This document shows positions 41,523 through 49,949 of a stretch of DNA of 64,000 bases, in pieces. The stretch spans positions 1 through 64,000 of the forward strand of contig JAVKGX010000005.1 in the NCBI GenBank assembly GCA_031432545.1, in the 5' to 3' direction. The notes beneath the pieces are model-generated. The model was not told the origin of the DNA. It worked only from the letters and a program-made list of their open reading frames with translations, and did not search any database. The DNA comes from Armatimonadota bacterium (GTDB lineage: Bacteria; Sysuimicrobiota; Sysuimicrobiia; Sysuimicrobiales; Sysuimicrobiaceae). The position numbers and the translations under genes were made by a program. Positions within the stretch are counted from its first letter, which is position 1; each line of letters starts with the position of its first letter.

Positions 41523-43610
41523 GTGGTTCTGCGAGGGCGCACCCGACGCCTGCTCATCTTCGTGACGCTCGTGCTTGCGCTGGCAGCGGTCGGCGCGCTG
41601 CAGTACCTGCCCCCGCGCGTCACCCTGCGCGAAGGCATGGTCAGCCCCTACGACGTGACCGCTCCCCGCACCCTGGAGTATGTCAACCAGGAGCGGACCG
41701 AGGCGTTGCGACAGGAGGCGGCGAGCGCGATCCGGCCCATCTACAGGCTCGACGTCGCGGTGACGGCGCAGACCGAACGTTCCGTCCGGCAGTTCTTCGA
41801 GTCGATCCTGGCACTGCGCGCGGACCGGTCGATCAGCGATGCAGAGCGCCGGCAACGGTTCGCCCGTCTGGGCCTCCAGAACGAGGCGCTGGCAGCCGCC
41901 CAGACGCTTAGCCGCGAGGAGATCGTCGCCGTGCGGGAAGCGACGCTGGCCGCTCTGCACCGCACGCTGGACCGCGGGGTGCGGCCGGAGGAGGTCCCTG
42001 CCGCCCAGGCGCAGGCGCGCGACTTGCTCCGCGACGCCCAGCTGCCCGCGGGCCCGAGCAGCGCCCTGGCGCGGTTCGCTGTCGCCCGCTTTTTGCGGCC
42101 CAACCTCCTCGTCGACGAGGCGGCGACCCGCCAGGCCCGGGATGCGGCGCGGGCGTCCGTCGAGCCGGTGCGCGAGCGCATCCTCCGCGACGAGGTCATC
42201 GTCCGGCGCGGCGATGTGGTCAGCGCAGAGCAGATCCGCAAGCTGCAGGCGTTGGGGCTGGCGTCTTCCCCGATGCGGTGGGACATGCTCGCCGGGATGG
42301 TCCTGTTCATGGCCCTCGTCGTCGGGATCGCCGCCGTCTACCTGCGCAAGTACCAGCCGGAGATCTGGAGCAACGACCGGCGCCTGGTCCTGCTGGCGCT
42401 CATCGTGCTGGTGATGGTGCTGGCCACGCGGATCATCGCGACGCGGCTGTCCGGGTTTTTGGTTCCCACCGCAGCCGCCACGATGTTGATCACGATCCTC
42501 CTCAATCCGCGCGTGGCGTCGTTCACCGGCGGCGTGCTGGCGATCCTGACGGGTGTGGTCGGCGGGAACGACATGCGCCTGGCCGCCGTCGCCTACGTGG
42601 GGGCGCTGGTCGGCGTGTTCAGCATGCGCCGCGTCCAGCACCGCACCGACCTCGCGTACGCCGGGCTGCTGGTGGCCGCGGCCAACGTCGGCGTGATCCT
42701 CAGCGTGAGCCTGATCGTCGGGGCGACGCCGGCCCAGACGGCCATGGACGTGGGGCTGGGTGTGCTCAACGGCCTGCTCGCCGGCATCCTGGCGATCGGT
42801 GCGCTTCCGTACCTGGAGGACCTCTTCGGGCTGGTCACACCGATCAAGCTGCTCGAACTCAGCAATCCCAGCCACCCGCTGCTGCGCCGGCTGCAGCTGG
42901 AAGCTCCGGGGACGTACCACCACACCGTGATGGTGGCCAACCTGGCCGAGGCGGCCGCGGAGGCGGTCGGCGCGGACGCGCTGCTGACGCGCGTGGGTAC
43001 GTACTACCACGACGTCGGCAAACTCCGACGTCCCGCTTTCTTCGTCGAAAACCAGATCGGGGGAGCCCCCAACCCGCACGAGAAAATGTCGCCCAGCCTC
43101 AGCGCCCTCACCCTCGCGGCCCACGTGCGCGACGGCCTGGAGTATGCGAGGCAGCACCGCATCCCCAAGGCGATCGCCGACTTCATCCCGGAACACCACG
43201 GCACCAGTCTGATGACCTACTTCTACCACCGTGCGTCCGAGCGAGCCGACGGGCGCGTCGAGCCCGAAGCGTACCGTTACGAGGGACCGAAGCCGCAGTC
43301 CAAGGAGACCGCGATCGTCATGCTCGCCGACGCGGTGGAAGCCGCGGTTCGATCGCTGTCCAACCCCACGCCGGACCGGATCCGTGAGGTCGTGCGCCGG
43401 ATCATCCGAGAGCGGCTCGAAGACGGTCAGCTGGACGAATGCGACCTGACCTTTCGCGACCTCGACCGGATCGCGCAAACCTTCACACGCATGCTGACGA
43501 GCATGTTCCATCCGCGCATCGAGTACCCGGAGGTGAGCCTTGAGGCGCACCGCCGTGCCGCCCAGCGTCGTAGCGGTTCGCAACCGGCGCAGGAAAGGCA
43601 GAGCAGGTGA
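41523..43610 (+). CDS. 7TM-HD family cyclic-di-AMP phosphodiesterase (PgpH/YqfF-like)
   Basis: A 695-residue membrane protein. One N-terminal membrane helix and an extracytoplasmic 7TMR-HDED domain (about 40-230) come first, then about seven helices (245-430), then a cytoplasmic HD domain (about 460-640). The HD metal motifs are YHHTVMVANLAEAA and RVGTYYHDVGKL, with PEHHGTSLMTYFY after. Relatives (PgpH) degrade c-di-AMP and control osmolytes. GTG 41523 follows GGAGG. In many Gram-positive genomes phoH precedes it; here a formamidase does. Confidence 0.94.
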   Translation: MVLRGRTRRLLIFVTLVLALAAVGALQYLPPRVTLREGMVSPYDVTAPRTLEYVNQERTEALRQEAASAIRPIYRLDVAVTAQTERSVRQFFESILALRADRSISDAERRQRFARLGLQNEALAAAQTLSREEIVAVREATLAALHRTLDRGVRPEEVPAAQAQARDLLRDAQLPAGPSSALARFAVARFLRPNLLVDEAATRQARDAARASVEPVRERILRDEVIVRRGDVVSAEQIRKLQALGLASSPMRWDMLAGMVLFMALVVGIAAVYLRKYQPEIWSNDRRLVLLALIVLVMVLATRIIATRLSGFLVPTAAATMLITILLNPRVASFTGGVLAILTGVVGGNDMRLAAVAYVGALVGVFSMRRVQHRTDLAYAGLLVAAANVGVILSVSLIVGATPAQTAMDVGLGVLNGLLAGILAIGALPYLEDLFGLVTPIKLLELSNPSHPLLRRLQLEAPGTYHHTVMVANLAEAAAEAVGADALLTRVGTYYHDVGKLRRPAFFVENQIGGAPNPHEKMSPSLSALTLAAHVRDGLEYARQHRIPKAIADFIPEHHGTSLMTYFYHRASERADGRVEPEAYRYEGPKPQSKETAIVMLADAVEAAVRSLSNPTPDRIREVVRRIIRERLEDGQLDECDLTFRDLDRIAQTFTRMLTSMFHPRIEYPEVSLEAHRRAAQRRSGSQPAQERQSR

Positions 43611-44052
43611 AGCAGCAGCGGTGCGCGATGCCGTCCGGGCGGCGCTCGGGGTCGCGGGCGTGCGCGAGCCGGTGGAGGTGAGCGTGCTGCTGACCGACGA
43701 CGCGACGATTCGGGCCATGAACCGCCGCTATCGCGGCAAGGACACACCGACCGACGTGCTGGCATTCCCGCAGGCCGAAGCCCGGAGGGGCCCGGGACCG
43801 CGACTGCTGGGCGACGTCGTGATCTCGCTGGACCGGGCCGCAGAGCAGGCGGCGCAGGCCGGCCACCGGCTGGCCGACGAGATCGCGCTGCTGGCCGTCC
43901 ACGGGACGCTGCACCTGCTCGGGTTTGAGGATGACACCGAAGCGGGGCGCCGTCGGATGTGGGAGGCGCAGGGAGAGATCCTGCGCCGGCTGCGCCCTGC
44001 GCGCAGGACCTCCGTGGGCGAAGGCGCACCGCGCACGGGGAGGCACGGGTGA
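43540..44052 (+). CDS. ybeY: endoribonuclease YbeY
   Basis: A 170-residue rRNA-maturation factor. MNRRYRGKDTPTDVLAFPQA and LLGDVVISLDRAAEQA are clear family motifs. The metal motif should read H-x3-H-x5-H; here it is HGTLHLLGFEDD, with the third His replaced by Asp and the preceding Asp by Glu. The TTG start is preceded by GGAGGTGA. The gene begins 71 bases inside the upstream gene, in another frame, and the N-terminal 27 residues are Arg-rich. It overlaps dgkA by four bases. Confidence 0.9.
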   Translation: MRRTAVPPSVVAVRNRRRKGRAGEAAAVRDAVRAALGVAGVREPVEVSVLLTDDATIRAMNRRYRGKDTPTDVLAFPQAEARRGPGPRLLGDVVISLDRAAEQAAQAGHRLADEIALLAVHGTLHLLGFEDDTEAGRRRMWEAQGEILRRLRPARRTSVGEGAPRTGRHG

Positions 44053-44609
44053 ACCGCGGCCTGGCCGATGCGTTCCGTGCGGCCGGGGATGGGCTGGCCC
44101 ACGCGCTGAGGACGCAACGCAACTTGCGGCTGCAACTTGGCATCGGGGCGGCGGTGGCGGCGATGGCGTGGTGGTTGGAGGCGGATGCGACCCAGGTTGC
44201 GCTGCTGCTGTTGGCGATCGCGCTGGTGGTCACCAGCGAGCTGCTCAACACGAGCATCGAGGTCCTGACCGATGCGACCGCCCCGAGGGCGAGTGCATCG
44301 GACGCCTCCCAGGCGCCCGGGAAGGTCGTCAAGGACGTCGCTGCGGGCGCGGTCGTAGTGGCGGCCGGCGCGGCGGCCGCGGTCGGCGTCGTTGTGCTCG
44401 GGCCTGGTGTGCTGTCGCGTATCGGGGTCACGGACACCGCATGGCTGAGGGGCCTCGTCCTGGCCGCGGCCGTGGTCGCCGGGCTGGTCGGAGCCGCGTG
44501 GCGTAGAGCCGCGACCGTTGAGCATCGGCCGCGCACACATGATAAAATCAAGGATGTCCTGCGCTCGGCTGTTGTGAGGAGGAAGCGAATCGGTGGACGA
44601 CTCAAGTAG
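44049..44609 (+). CDS. dgkA: diacylglycerol/undecaprenol kinase
   Basis: A 186-residue integral membrane kinase of the DgkA family. NRGLADAFRAAGDGLAHALR, the catalytic ELLNTSIEVLTDATAP and KVVKDVAAGAVVVAAGAAAA are the key segments. Gram-positive members phosphorylate undecaprenol for cell-wall lipid recycling. The protein has an extra C-terminal hydrophobic helix and a basic tail beyond the usual 120 residues. The GTG overlaps the ybeY stop (GTGA), and its end overlaps the CBS gene. Confidence 0.92.
   Translation: MNRGLADAFRAAGDGLAHALRTQRNLRLQLGIGAAVAAMAWWLEADATQVALLLLAIALVVTSELLNTSIEVLTDATAPRASASDASQAPGKVVKDVAAGAVVVAAGAAAAVGVVVLGPGVLSRIGVTDTAWLRGLVLAAAVVAGLVGAAWRRAATVEHRPRTHDKIKDVLRSAVVRRKRIGGRLK
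44518..44546 (+). promoter_or_regulatory. internal promoter candidate before the CBS gene
   Basis: TTGAGC at 44518-44523 and GATAAA at 44541-44546 have a 17-base spacer, in the 3' end of dgkA. The CBS-protein start is 47 bases downstream. AT content rises here against the GC-rich gene. It could uncouple the last genes of the run from the first. Confidence 0.35.
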
Positions 44610-45858
44610 TGAGCTGGGACGGTACTTCCTTGCGGCCGTCCTGGTGTCGTTGTCCGCGTTCTTCTCCGTCGCCGAGGTTGCCCTGTTCGGCGCCAACCGG
44701 CAGCGGCTACGGCAGCTGGCCGACGAAGGTCACCTGCGGGCATCGGTAGCTCTGCGGCTGCTCGACACCCCTTCCCGCATCCTGAGCACGCTCACGGTCG
44801 GCCAACTCCTCGCGGAGGTAGGTCTGGCGGTGGTGGCTGCCAGCCTGGCGATCCGACGCCTGGGCTCGGGTTGGGGCGAGGTGGTGGCGGTCGTCGCGGC
44901 GGCCGGGATCGTGTTGCTGGCGGCAAGGATCGTCCCCCGGACCGCTGCAGCGCGTGCGCCGGATGCGTTGGCGGTGATGTGCGCGGTGCCGCTGCGTGCG
45001 TTCGAGGTGGTGCTGTGGCCGGTCACCACGCTGCTGGGGCGACTGCCGTCCGGGCACGCGATCTGGGAGCGCGCCCCGCTCACCGAAGAACACATCCGTC
45101 TGATGGTGCGCATCGGCGAGGCGAACGGCGCGCTCGAAGAGGGCGAGCGGGAGATGATCCACTCGATCTTTGAACTCGGCGAGACCCTGGCGCGGGAGAT
45201 CATGGTTCCCCGGGTGGACATCCAAGCCATTCCCCACGACGCCAGACTGCTCGAGATCGTGGACCGCGCGATGGAGGAAGGGCACTCGCGCATCCCCGTT
45301 TACCGGGACACGATCGATCACATCGTCGGCGTGGTCTACGTGAAGGACTTGTTCCGGTATCTGCGGGAGGGGCGGACCGACGTCACGGCCGCGGACGTCA
45401 TGCGGCGGGCGTACTACGTGCCCGAGACGAAGAAGGTCGGAGAGCTGTTCCGTGAGATGCGGCAGAACAACACGCACATCGTGATCGTCGTCGACGAGTA
45501 TGGCGGGACCGCGGGTCTGGTGACGATCGAGGACGTGCTGGAGGAGATCGTGGGCGAGATCCGAGACGAGTACGATGTCGAGGAACGCGAGCCGCTCGTG
45601 ATGGTGGACGAGCACACAGCGATCGTCGACGCCCGGATGCAACTCGACGAGGTCAACGAACGCCTGCGCATCGAACTGCCCGCCGACGAGGTCGACACGC
45701 TGGGTGGGTTCGTCTACAGCCGCGTGGGACACGTCCCCCAGCTCGGTGAGGAGATCACCTACGACGGCGTGCGGATCCGCGTAGAGGAACTCGACGGCCA
45801 GCGGATCGCGCGCCTGCGCGTGCACAAGATGGCCTCCGCCCAAGAGGCGAGAGCTTGA
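44593..45858 (+). CDS. CNNM/CorC-type hemolysin family protein with CBS pair
   Basis: A 421-residue membrane protein. An N-terminal DUF21 (CNNM) domain with three to four helices (about 5-140) is followed by a CBS pair (about 195-315; [40 protein letters not shown]) and a CorC_HlyC domain at the end ([20 protein letters not shown]). Relatives export magnesium or other divalent ions, with the CBS pair sensing Mg-ATP. The N-terminal domain is shorter than usual. GTG 44593 lies ten bases after AGGAGG. Confidence 0.92.
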   Translation: MDDSSSELGRYFLAAVLVSLSAFFSVAEVALFGANRQRLRQLADEGHLRASVALRLLDTPSRILSTLTVGQLLAEVGLAVVAASLAIRRLGSGWGEVVAVVAAAGIVLLAARIVPRTAAARAPDALAVMCAVPLRAFEVVLWPVTTLLGRLPSGHAIWERAPLTEEHIRLMVRIGEANGALEEGEREMIHSIFELGETLAREIMVPRVDIQAIPHDARLLEIVDRAMEEGHSRIPVYRDTIDHIVGVVYVKDLFRYLREGRTDVTAADVMRRAYYVPETKKVGELFREMRQNNTHIVIVVDEYGGTAGLVTIEDVLEEIVGEIRDEYDVEEREPLVMVDEHTAIVDARMQLDEVNERLRIELPADEVDTLGGFVYSRVGHVPQLGEEITYDGVRIRVEELDGQRIARLRVHKMASAQEARA

Positions 45859-46292
45859 AGGCCACCCGCCAGAGGCCGGCTGCCGAGGGAGCCCTCGACC
45901 CCGCGGTGCGGGCGCGGCTGGTGCGCGCCGCCCGGGGGGCGCGGCGTCGTGCCTACGCACCCTATTCGCGCTTCCCCGTCGGTGCGGCGGTGCTGACCGC
46001 CGACGGGAGGATCTATGCGGGTTGCAACGTCGAGTGCGGCTCGTTCGGGTTGTCGCAGTGTGCCGAGCGCATCGCGGTCCACAAGGCCGTGTCGGAGGGC
46101 CGGCGCCGCATCGTCGCGGTCGCGATCGTCGGCCCGGATCGGCGCGAACTCCCACCCTGCGGGGCCTGCCGCCAGGTGCTACGCGAGTTCGGATCCCCTC
46201 TGGTGATTCTCGCGCGGCCGGGTCGGCCGCGCGTGTACCGTTTCGAAGAGCTGCTCCCGCATGCGTTCGAACGCCCGGATGGCGATCGGTGA
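45855..46292 (+). CDS. cdd: cytidine deaminase
   Basis: A 145-residue homotetrameric-type cytidine deaminase of pyrimidine salvage. YAPYSRFPVGAAVLTADGRI, the catalytic CAERIAVHKA (zinc Cys and proton-shuttle Glu) and PPCGACRQVLREF (the other two zinc Cys) are present. CNVECGSFGLSQ replaces the usual CNVENASYG, a mild change near the substrate. The TTG start overlaps the stop of the CBS gene. The Cdd-Era neighbourhood is the classic Gram-positive order. Confidence 0.93.
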   Translation: MKATRQRPAAEGALDPAVRARLVRAARGARRRAYAPYSRFPVGAAVLTADGRIYAGCNVECGSFGLSQCAERIAVHKAVSEGRRRIVAVAIVGPDRRELPPCGACRQVLREFGSPLVILARPGRPRVYRFEELLPHAFERPDGDR

Positions 46293-47229
46293 CCGGACGG
46301 AGTGGGGCGCGGAAGTGGCAGAGGCACCCACGCCGCAGGCGGAGTTCCGATCGGGGTTCGCGGCGTTGGTGGGGCCTCCGAACAGCGGGAAGTCGACCCT
46401 GCTGAACGCGCTCGTCGGGGCCAAGGTCGCGATCACCTCGCCCATGCCGCAGACTACACGCTCGCCGTTGCGGGGGGTGGCGACGCTTCCGCACGCCCAG
46501 ATCGTCTTCGTCGACACGCCCGGCCTGCACCGTCCCCGGCACACCCTCGGGGAGCGGATGCTGCGCGCGGCGCGCACCGCCCTCGCCGACGTGGACGTGG
46601 TGCTGTTCGTCGTGGACGGGTCGCGTTCCCCGGGAGAGGAAAGCCGAATCGCCGCCGAGGCGGTGGCCTCTGCCGGCAGACCGACCGTTGCGGTCGTGAA
46701 TAAGCGGGATGTTGCCACGCCGCACGCGCTCCAGACCTGGGAGTCGTGGCTGGCCGAATCCGTGCGGCCCGAGCAGGTCGTGCGGACGAGTGCGCTGCGC
46801 GCAGAAGGGCTGGACGAGGTGGTGATGGCGATCGTAGAGCGTCTGCCCCCGGGGCCGCGGTACTTCGAAGACGACGACCTCACCGACCAGCCCGTGCAGG
46901 CCCTGGTAAGGGAGGTCGTGCGCGAGAAGGCGATCCTGCTGACGCGGGAGGAGATCCCGCACGCGATCGCCGTCGAACTCGATGAGTTCCGACCCAGGCC
47001 CGAACAGGGGATCACGTACATCCGTGCCACGCTCCACGTCGAGAGGCCTTCCCAGAAGAAGATCCTGGTCGGAGGAGGTGGCCGCGTGATCCGGGAGATC
47101 GGGACGCTGGCCCGGCAGGAGATCGAGGCGCTCATCGGAGGGCGCGTCTACCTGGACCTGTGGGTGAAGGTCAGCCAGGGCTGGCGGGAGCGCGAGAGCC
47201 TGGTGCGGCGCTTCTACCCGGAGGTTTGA
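46279..47229 (+). CDS. era: GTPase Era
   Basis: A 316-residue GTPase that binds 16S rRNA during 30S assembly. The G motifs are GPPNSGKSTLLNAL (G1), TTRSPLRG (G2), FVDTPGL (G3), NKRD (G4) and SAL (G5). The KH domain follows, where ILVGGGGRVIREIG shows Gly for the usual Lys in the GxxG loop. ATG 46279 is my choice; ATG 46261 and GTG 46315 are alternatives, none with a strong ribosome binding site. It overlaps cdd by 14 bases. Confidence 0.93.
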   Translation: MAIGDRTEWGAEVAEAPTPQAEFRSGFAALVGPPNSGKSTLLNALVGAKVAITSPMPQTTRSPLRGVATLPHAQIVFVDTPGLHRPRHTLGERMLRAARTALADVDVVLFVVDGSRSPGEESRIAAEAVASAGRPTVAVVNKRDVATPHALQTWESWLAESVRPEQVVRTSALRAEGLDEVVMAIVERLPPGPRYFEDDDLTDQPVQALVREVVREKAILLTREEIPHAIAVELDEFRPRPEQGITYIRATLHVERPSQKKILVGGGGRVIREIGTLARQEIEALIGGRVYLDLWVKVSQGWRERESLVRRFYPEV

Positions 47230-47281
47230 CCGCCGTCGACTTCAGGCCCACTGCTACGAGTTCACCGCGGGGCGGTCACGG

Positions 47282-47692
47282 TCAAGGGGGCAGGCGGACG
47301 CCCGGTGCGGTCTGCGGTCCGAGGACGACTCCCCGGGGCAGCAACCCGTTGGCGTCGAGCAGGAACGCCAGCACCGCCCAGTAGTCCTCGGCGCTGAGGG
47401 AGCCCGGGTCGTCGACCGGCATGTTGGTGCTCACGAAGTTGAAGAGGGTCTGGGCATCCAGGTAGCCCGCCAGCCCGTTGCCGGGTCCGATGAGCCTGGG
47501 CCCCTCTCCGCCCTCGCCCTGGCCGCCGTGACACCGGGCGCAGGCGTTCTGGAAGACGGTCCGACCGCGCTCGACCTGCTCCTGCGGCTGGGCGGCTTTG
47601 GCCCGTTCCGAAGGGAACGGCAGACCGAGCAGGGCCGCGCAGGCTACCAACACTGCGGCCGCAAACGGGAGGCTGCGTCGTCGAACGGGCAT
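47282..47692 (-). CDS. secreted c-type cytochrome, single heme
   Basis: A 136-residue class-I cytochrome c. A signal peptide (about 1-33; SLPFAAAVLVACAALLGLPF) leads to a mature domain with the heme motif CARCHGG (Cys51, Cys54, His55) and a distal Met in STNMPVDDPGSLS. The C-terminal ends shortly after the last helix (YWAVLAFLLDANGLL). It could take electrons from a periplasmic dehydrogenase, for instance the PQQ-type enzyme in this window, but there is no gene linkage. It is convergent with era. Confidence 0.9.
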   Translation of the reverse strand: MPVRRRSLPFAAAVLVACAALLGLPFPSERAKAAQPQEQVERGRTVFQNACARCHGGQGEGGEGPRLIGPGNGLAGYLDAQTLFNFVSTNMPVDDPGSLSAEDYWAVLAFLLDANGLLPRGVVLGPQTAPGVRLPP

Positions 47693-47821
47693 CACGGTCG
47701 CCGCCGCTACCGAAGGTCGCCGATCGAGGTGCTGCGCCGTCGGTTGTTCCGTCAGGGTAGCGTGAGATTGTAACGTTTCCAGGCGTTGCCGACCAGACTC
47801 GTTGCGGTTAGGAGGTCCGCG

Positions 47822-48871
47822 ATGGAGGCTCTGTTGCCCGTCGATCTGCGCTCCGACACCGTCACGCGCCCGTCGCGCCCGATGCGGGAGGCGATGGCTT
47901 CGGCGGCGGTGGGGGACGACCAGTTCGGGGAGGACCCGACGGTGAACGCGCTGCAGGAGCGCGTGGCGGCCACCTTGGGCAAGGAAGCCGCTCTGTGGCT
48001 GCCGACGGGGACGATGGCCAACCAGGTCGCCCTGCGCGTGCTCACGCGACCCGGGGACGACGTCATCACCAGCCGCGAGAGCCACTTGGTGTGGCACGAA
48101 ACCGGCGCCGGCGCGGCCAACGCCGGGGTTCAGTTCACCGAAGTCGGCGACCGTGGCATCTTCACCGCAGAGCAGTTCCTGGCGGCCCGCAAGCCCCGCG
48201 ACCACATCACCTACCCCCCCACCACCGTGGTGGCCGTCGAGAACACGCACAACAGGGCGGGCGGTGTGATCTTCCCGCTGGACGAGGCCGAGCGGATCTG
48301 CGCAGGGGCAAGGGGCCACGGGGTGTCCACCTACTTGGACGGCGCGCGTCTGTGGAACGCGGCGGTCGCCACCGGACGCAGCCCGGCCGAACTCGCTGCC
48401 CCGTTCGACCTAGTCTCGGTGGCGCTGTCGAAGGGGCTGGGCGCGCCGGGAGGGTCGCTGCTGGCGGGTCCGCGCGACCTCATGGGTCGTGCCGTGCGGT
48501 GCCGCCGGATGCTGGGAGGCGCGATGCGCCAGGTCGGGATCTTCGCCGCAGCCGGCCTGTACGCGCTGGACCACAACCTCGAGCGGCTCGCCCAGGACCA
48601 CGCAAACGCACGGGGGATCGCCGAGCGACTCGCGCAGAGTCCCCGCATCTTGCTGGAAGCGGCCGCCGTCCAGACGAACATCGTGGTCTTCGGCCTCGCA
48701 CCCGAAGCCCCGGACGCGCCCACCGTCGTGGCCCGCGCGAAGGACAGAGGGGTGCTGGTCTTCGCGATCGGCCCGCGCACGATTCGGGCCGTCACGCATC
48801 TCGATGTGTCGGCCGAACAGTGTGCCCTCGCGGCCGACATCCTCGTGGAGGTGGTGGAAGGCCACGCGTGA
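47822..48871 (+). CDS. low-specificity L-threonine aldolase
   Basis: A 349-residue PLP enzyme (beta-eliminating lyase family) that splits threonine or allo-threonine to glycine and acetaldehyde. It opens [20 protein letters not shown], the family signature. [33 protein letters not shown] and the PLP Lys in [17 protein letters not shown] follow. AGGAGG lies six bases before ATG 47822. It is divergent from the cytochrome gene. Confidence 0.93.
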   Translation: MEALLPVDLRSDTVTRPSRPMREAMASAAVGDDQFGEDPTVNALQERVAATLGKEAALWLPTGTMANQVALRVLTRPGDDVITSRESHLVWHETGAGAANAGVQFTEVGDRGIFTAEQFLAARKPRDHITYPPTTVVAVENTHNRAGGVIFPLDEAERICAGARGHGVSTYLDGARLWNAAVATGRSPAELAAPFDLVSVALSKGLGAPGGSLLAGPRDLMGRAVRCRRMLGGAMRQVGIFAAAGLYALDHNLERLAQDHANARGIAERLAQSPRILLEAAAVQTNIVVFGLAPEAPDAPTVVARAKDRGVLVFAIGPRTIRAVTHLDVSAEQCALAADILVEVVEGHA

Positions 48872-48884
48872 CGGGGGGATCCAT

Positions 48885-48913
48885 TGACCTTGATGGGGGT
48901 TGCACGTAGGATC
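48885..48913 (+). promoter_or_regulatory. promoter TTGACC-N17-TAGGAT
   Basis: TTGACC at 48885-48890 and TAGGAT at 48908-48913, 17 bases apart, lie about 68 bp upstream of the small membrane-protein gene. The hexamers and spacing are the same as at 15309-15337. Confidence 0.55.
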
Positions 48914-48980
48914 GGAGGCGGAGCGGGCAGGATCCGGCACCGACGGGGCGCCGGAGCAAAAAAGCACGAGGAGGGGTGAG

Positions 48981-49343
48981 ATGGCCAAGACGTACGCTCA
49001 GGTCGTCGGCGTGGTCCTCATCGTGGTAGGGCTGCTCGGCTTCATCGCTTCGGATCTTCTGGCTTCCCTGCTCGGCGCAGCACCCAGCCTGGTGCACAAC
49101 GTGATCCACCTGGCCACCGGTCTCATCGGAGCCTACATCGGCTTTTCGGCGGTGTCGGCGGCTCGCAGCTTCGCGCAGGTCTTCGGGGTGATCTACGCGC
49201 TGGTGGCGTTGCTGGGGTTCGTGGCGCCCGCGACGCTCGTGGGAATCGGAATCGAGGTCACGGCGATGTACAACGTGATCCACCTGGTGATCGCGCTGTG
49301 GGGCCTGTGGGCGGGGTTCAGTCGCCAGCCGGCTGTAGCGTAG
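48981..49343 (+). CDS. small membrane protein, DUF4383-like
   Basis: A 120-residue protein with four hydrophobic segments: YAQVVGVVLIVVGLLGFIAS, a middle pair around LVHNVIHLATGLIGAYIGFS, and FAQVFGVIYALVALLGFV to the end. The two halves repeat each other (AQVVGV..LGF..HNVIHLATG and AQVFGV..LGF..YNVIHLVIA), an internal duplication typical of DUF4383 proteins. The function is unknown. GAGGAGGGG precedes ATG 48981, and it has a good promoter of its own. Confidence 0.85.
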   Translation: MAKTYAQVVGVVLIVVGLLGFIASDLLASLLGAAPSLVHNVIHLATGLIGAYIGFSAVSAARSFAQVFGVIYALVALLGFVAPATLVGIGIEVTAMYNVIHLVIALWGLWAGFSRQPAVA

Positions 49344-49386
49344 CCGACGAGCGGTCCTGCGGCGCCGAGGGGTCGGACGGCTGCGC

Positions 49387-49418
49387 GGAGCGTCGGGAAC
49401 GCCGTGTCCCGGCGCTCC
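49387..49418. terminator. 12-bp hairpin between convergent genes
   Basis: GGAGCGTCGGGA and TCCCGGCGCTCC form a 12-bp stem with one G-T pair around an 8-base loop. It lies between the DUF4383-like gene and the convergent membrane protein and is a likely two-way terminator, although without a clear T-run. Confidence 0.5.
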
Positions 49419-49460
49419 GTCCGTCGTCCGGCGGGTTTGGGCCGCTGCCGCTTCGGCCGG

Positions 49461-49847
49461 TCAGTACGCGCTCCAGCGGGCCTTGCGGAACTCCCAGAGG
49501 TCCTCGTTCGCCTTGACCGCGCAGTAAATCCAGACGAAAGGCAGCAACAACCCTCCGCTGAGGAACGCGGTGGCGGCCAGCACGCAGAAGTGCGCCCACA
49601 ACCCCTGGTACAGGTACCAGAACGGGCCGAACAGCGCGGCCGCCCAGTTCCACGAAAGCCGCGGCGGGGGCATGCGGTCGGTCACGTCCGTTTCCAGGCC
49701 GGCCGCGGGGTCGCGCACCGGCCGGGACAGTTCCTCGTCGGTCTGCGCGACCGCCCGACGCCAGGTCGGCCCCACGATCTGCCAGATCAAGTACAGGGCC
49801 GCGGCCATCACCGCCAGCGCGATCAGGACGCCGAGGACTGCGGTCAT
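49461..49847 (-). CDS. membrane protein with DUF2628-like domain
   Basis: A 128-residue protein. One N-terminal membrane helix (VLGVLIALAVMAAALYLIWQ) is followed by a charged linker and a C-terminal hydrophobic domain with WNWAAALFGPFWYLYQGLWA and GGLLLPFVWIYCAVKANEDL, the usual DUF2628 pattern. The function is unknown. ATG 49847 was chosen; a GTG at 49862 could add five residues. Confidence 0.8.
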   Translation of the reverse strand: MTAVLGVLIALAVMAAALYLIWQIVGPTWRRAVAQTDEELSRPVRDPAAGLETDVTDRMPPPRLSWNWAAALFGPFWYLYQGLWAHFCVLAATAFLSGGLLLPFVWIYCAVKANEDLWEFRKARWSAY

Positions 49848-49949
49848 GGACTCATTTTGCACGCTCACCCCGTCGCACGTCCAGATCCGCCGCAGGACGG
49901 AGTCGGGCCGTCGCGGAATGCGGATTGTGGGTGCACGAGGAGGCCGACC

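Noticed and set aside
41232-43718. 828-codon minus-strand frame opposite the HD-domain gene
   Set aside because: The composition is His/Arg/Asp-rich without any motif; the plus strand encodes an intact membrane phosphodiesterase.
47230-47281. TGACCGCC...GGCGGTCA as terminator between era and cytochrome c
   Set aside because: The arms are separated by about 37 bases and have no T-run, so a functional hairpin is doubtful.
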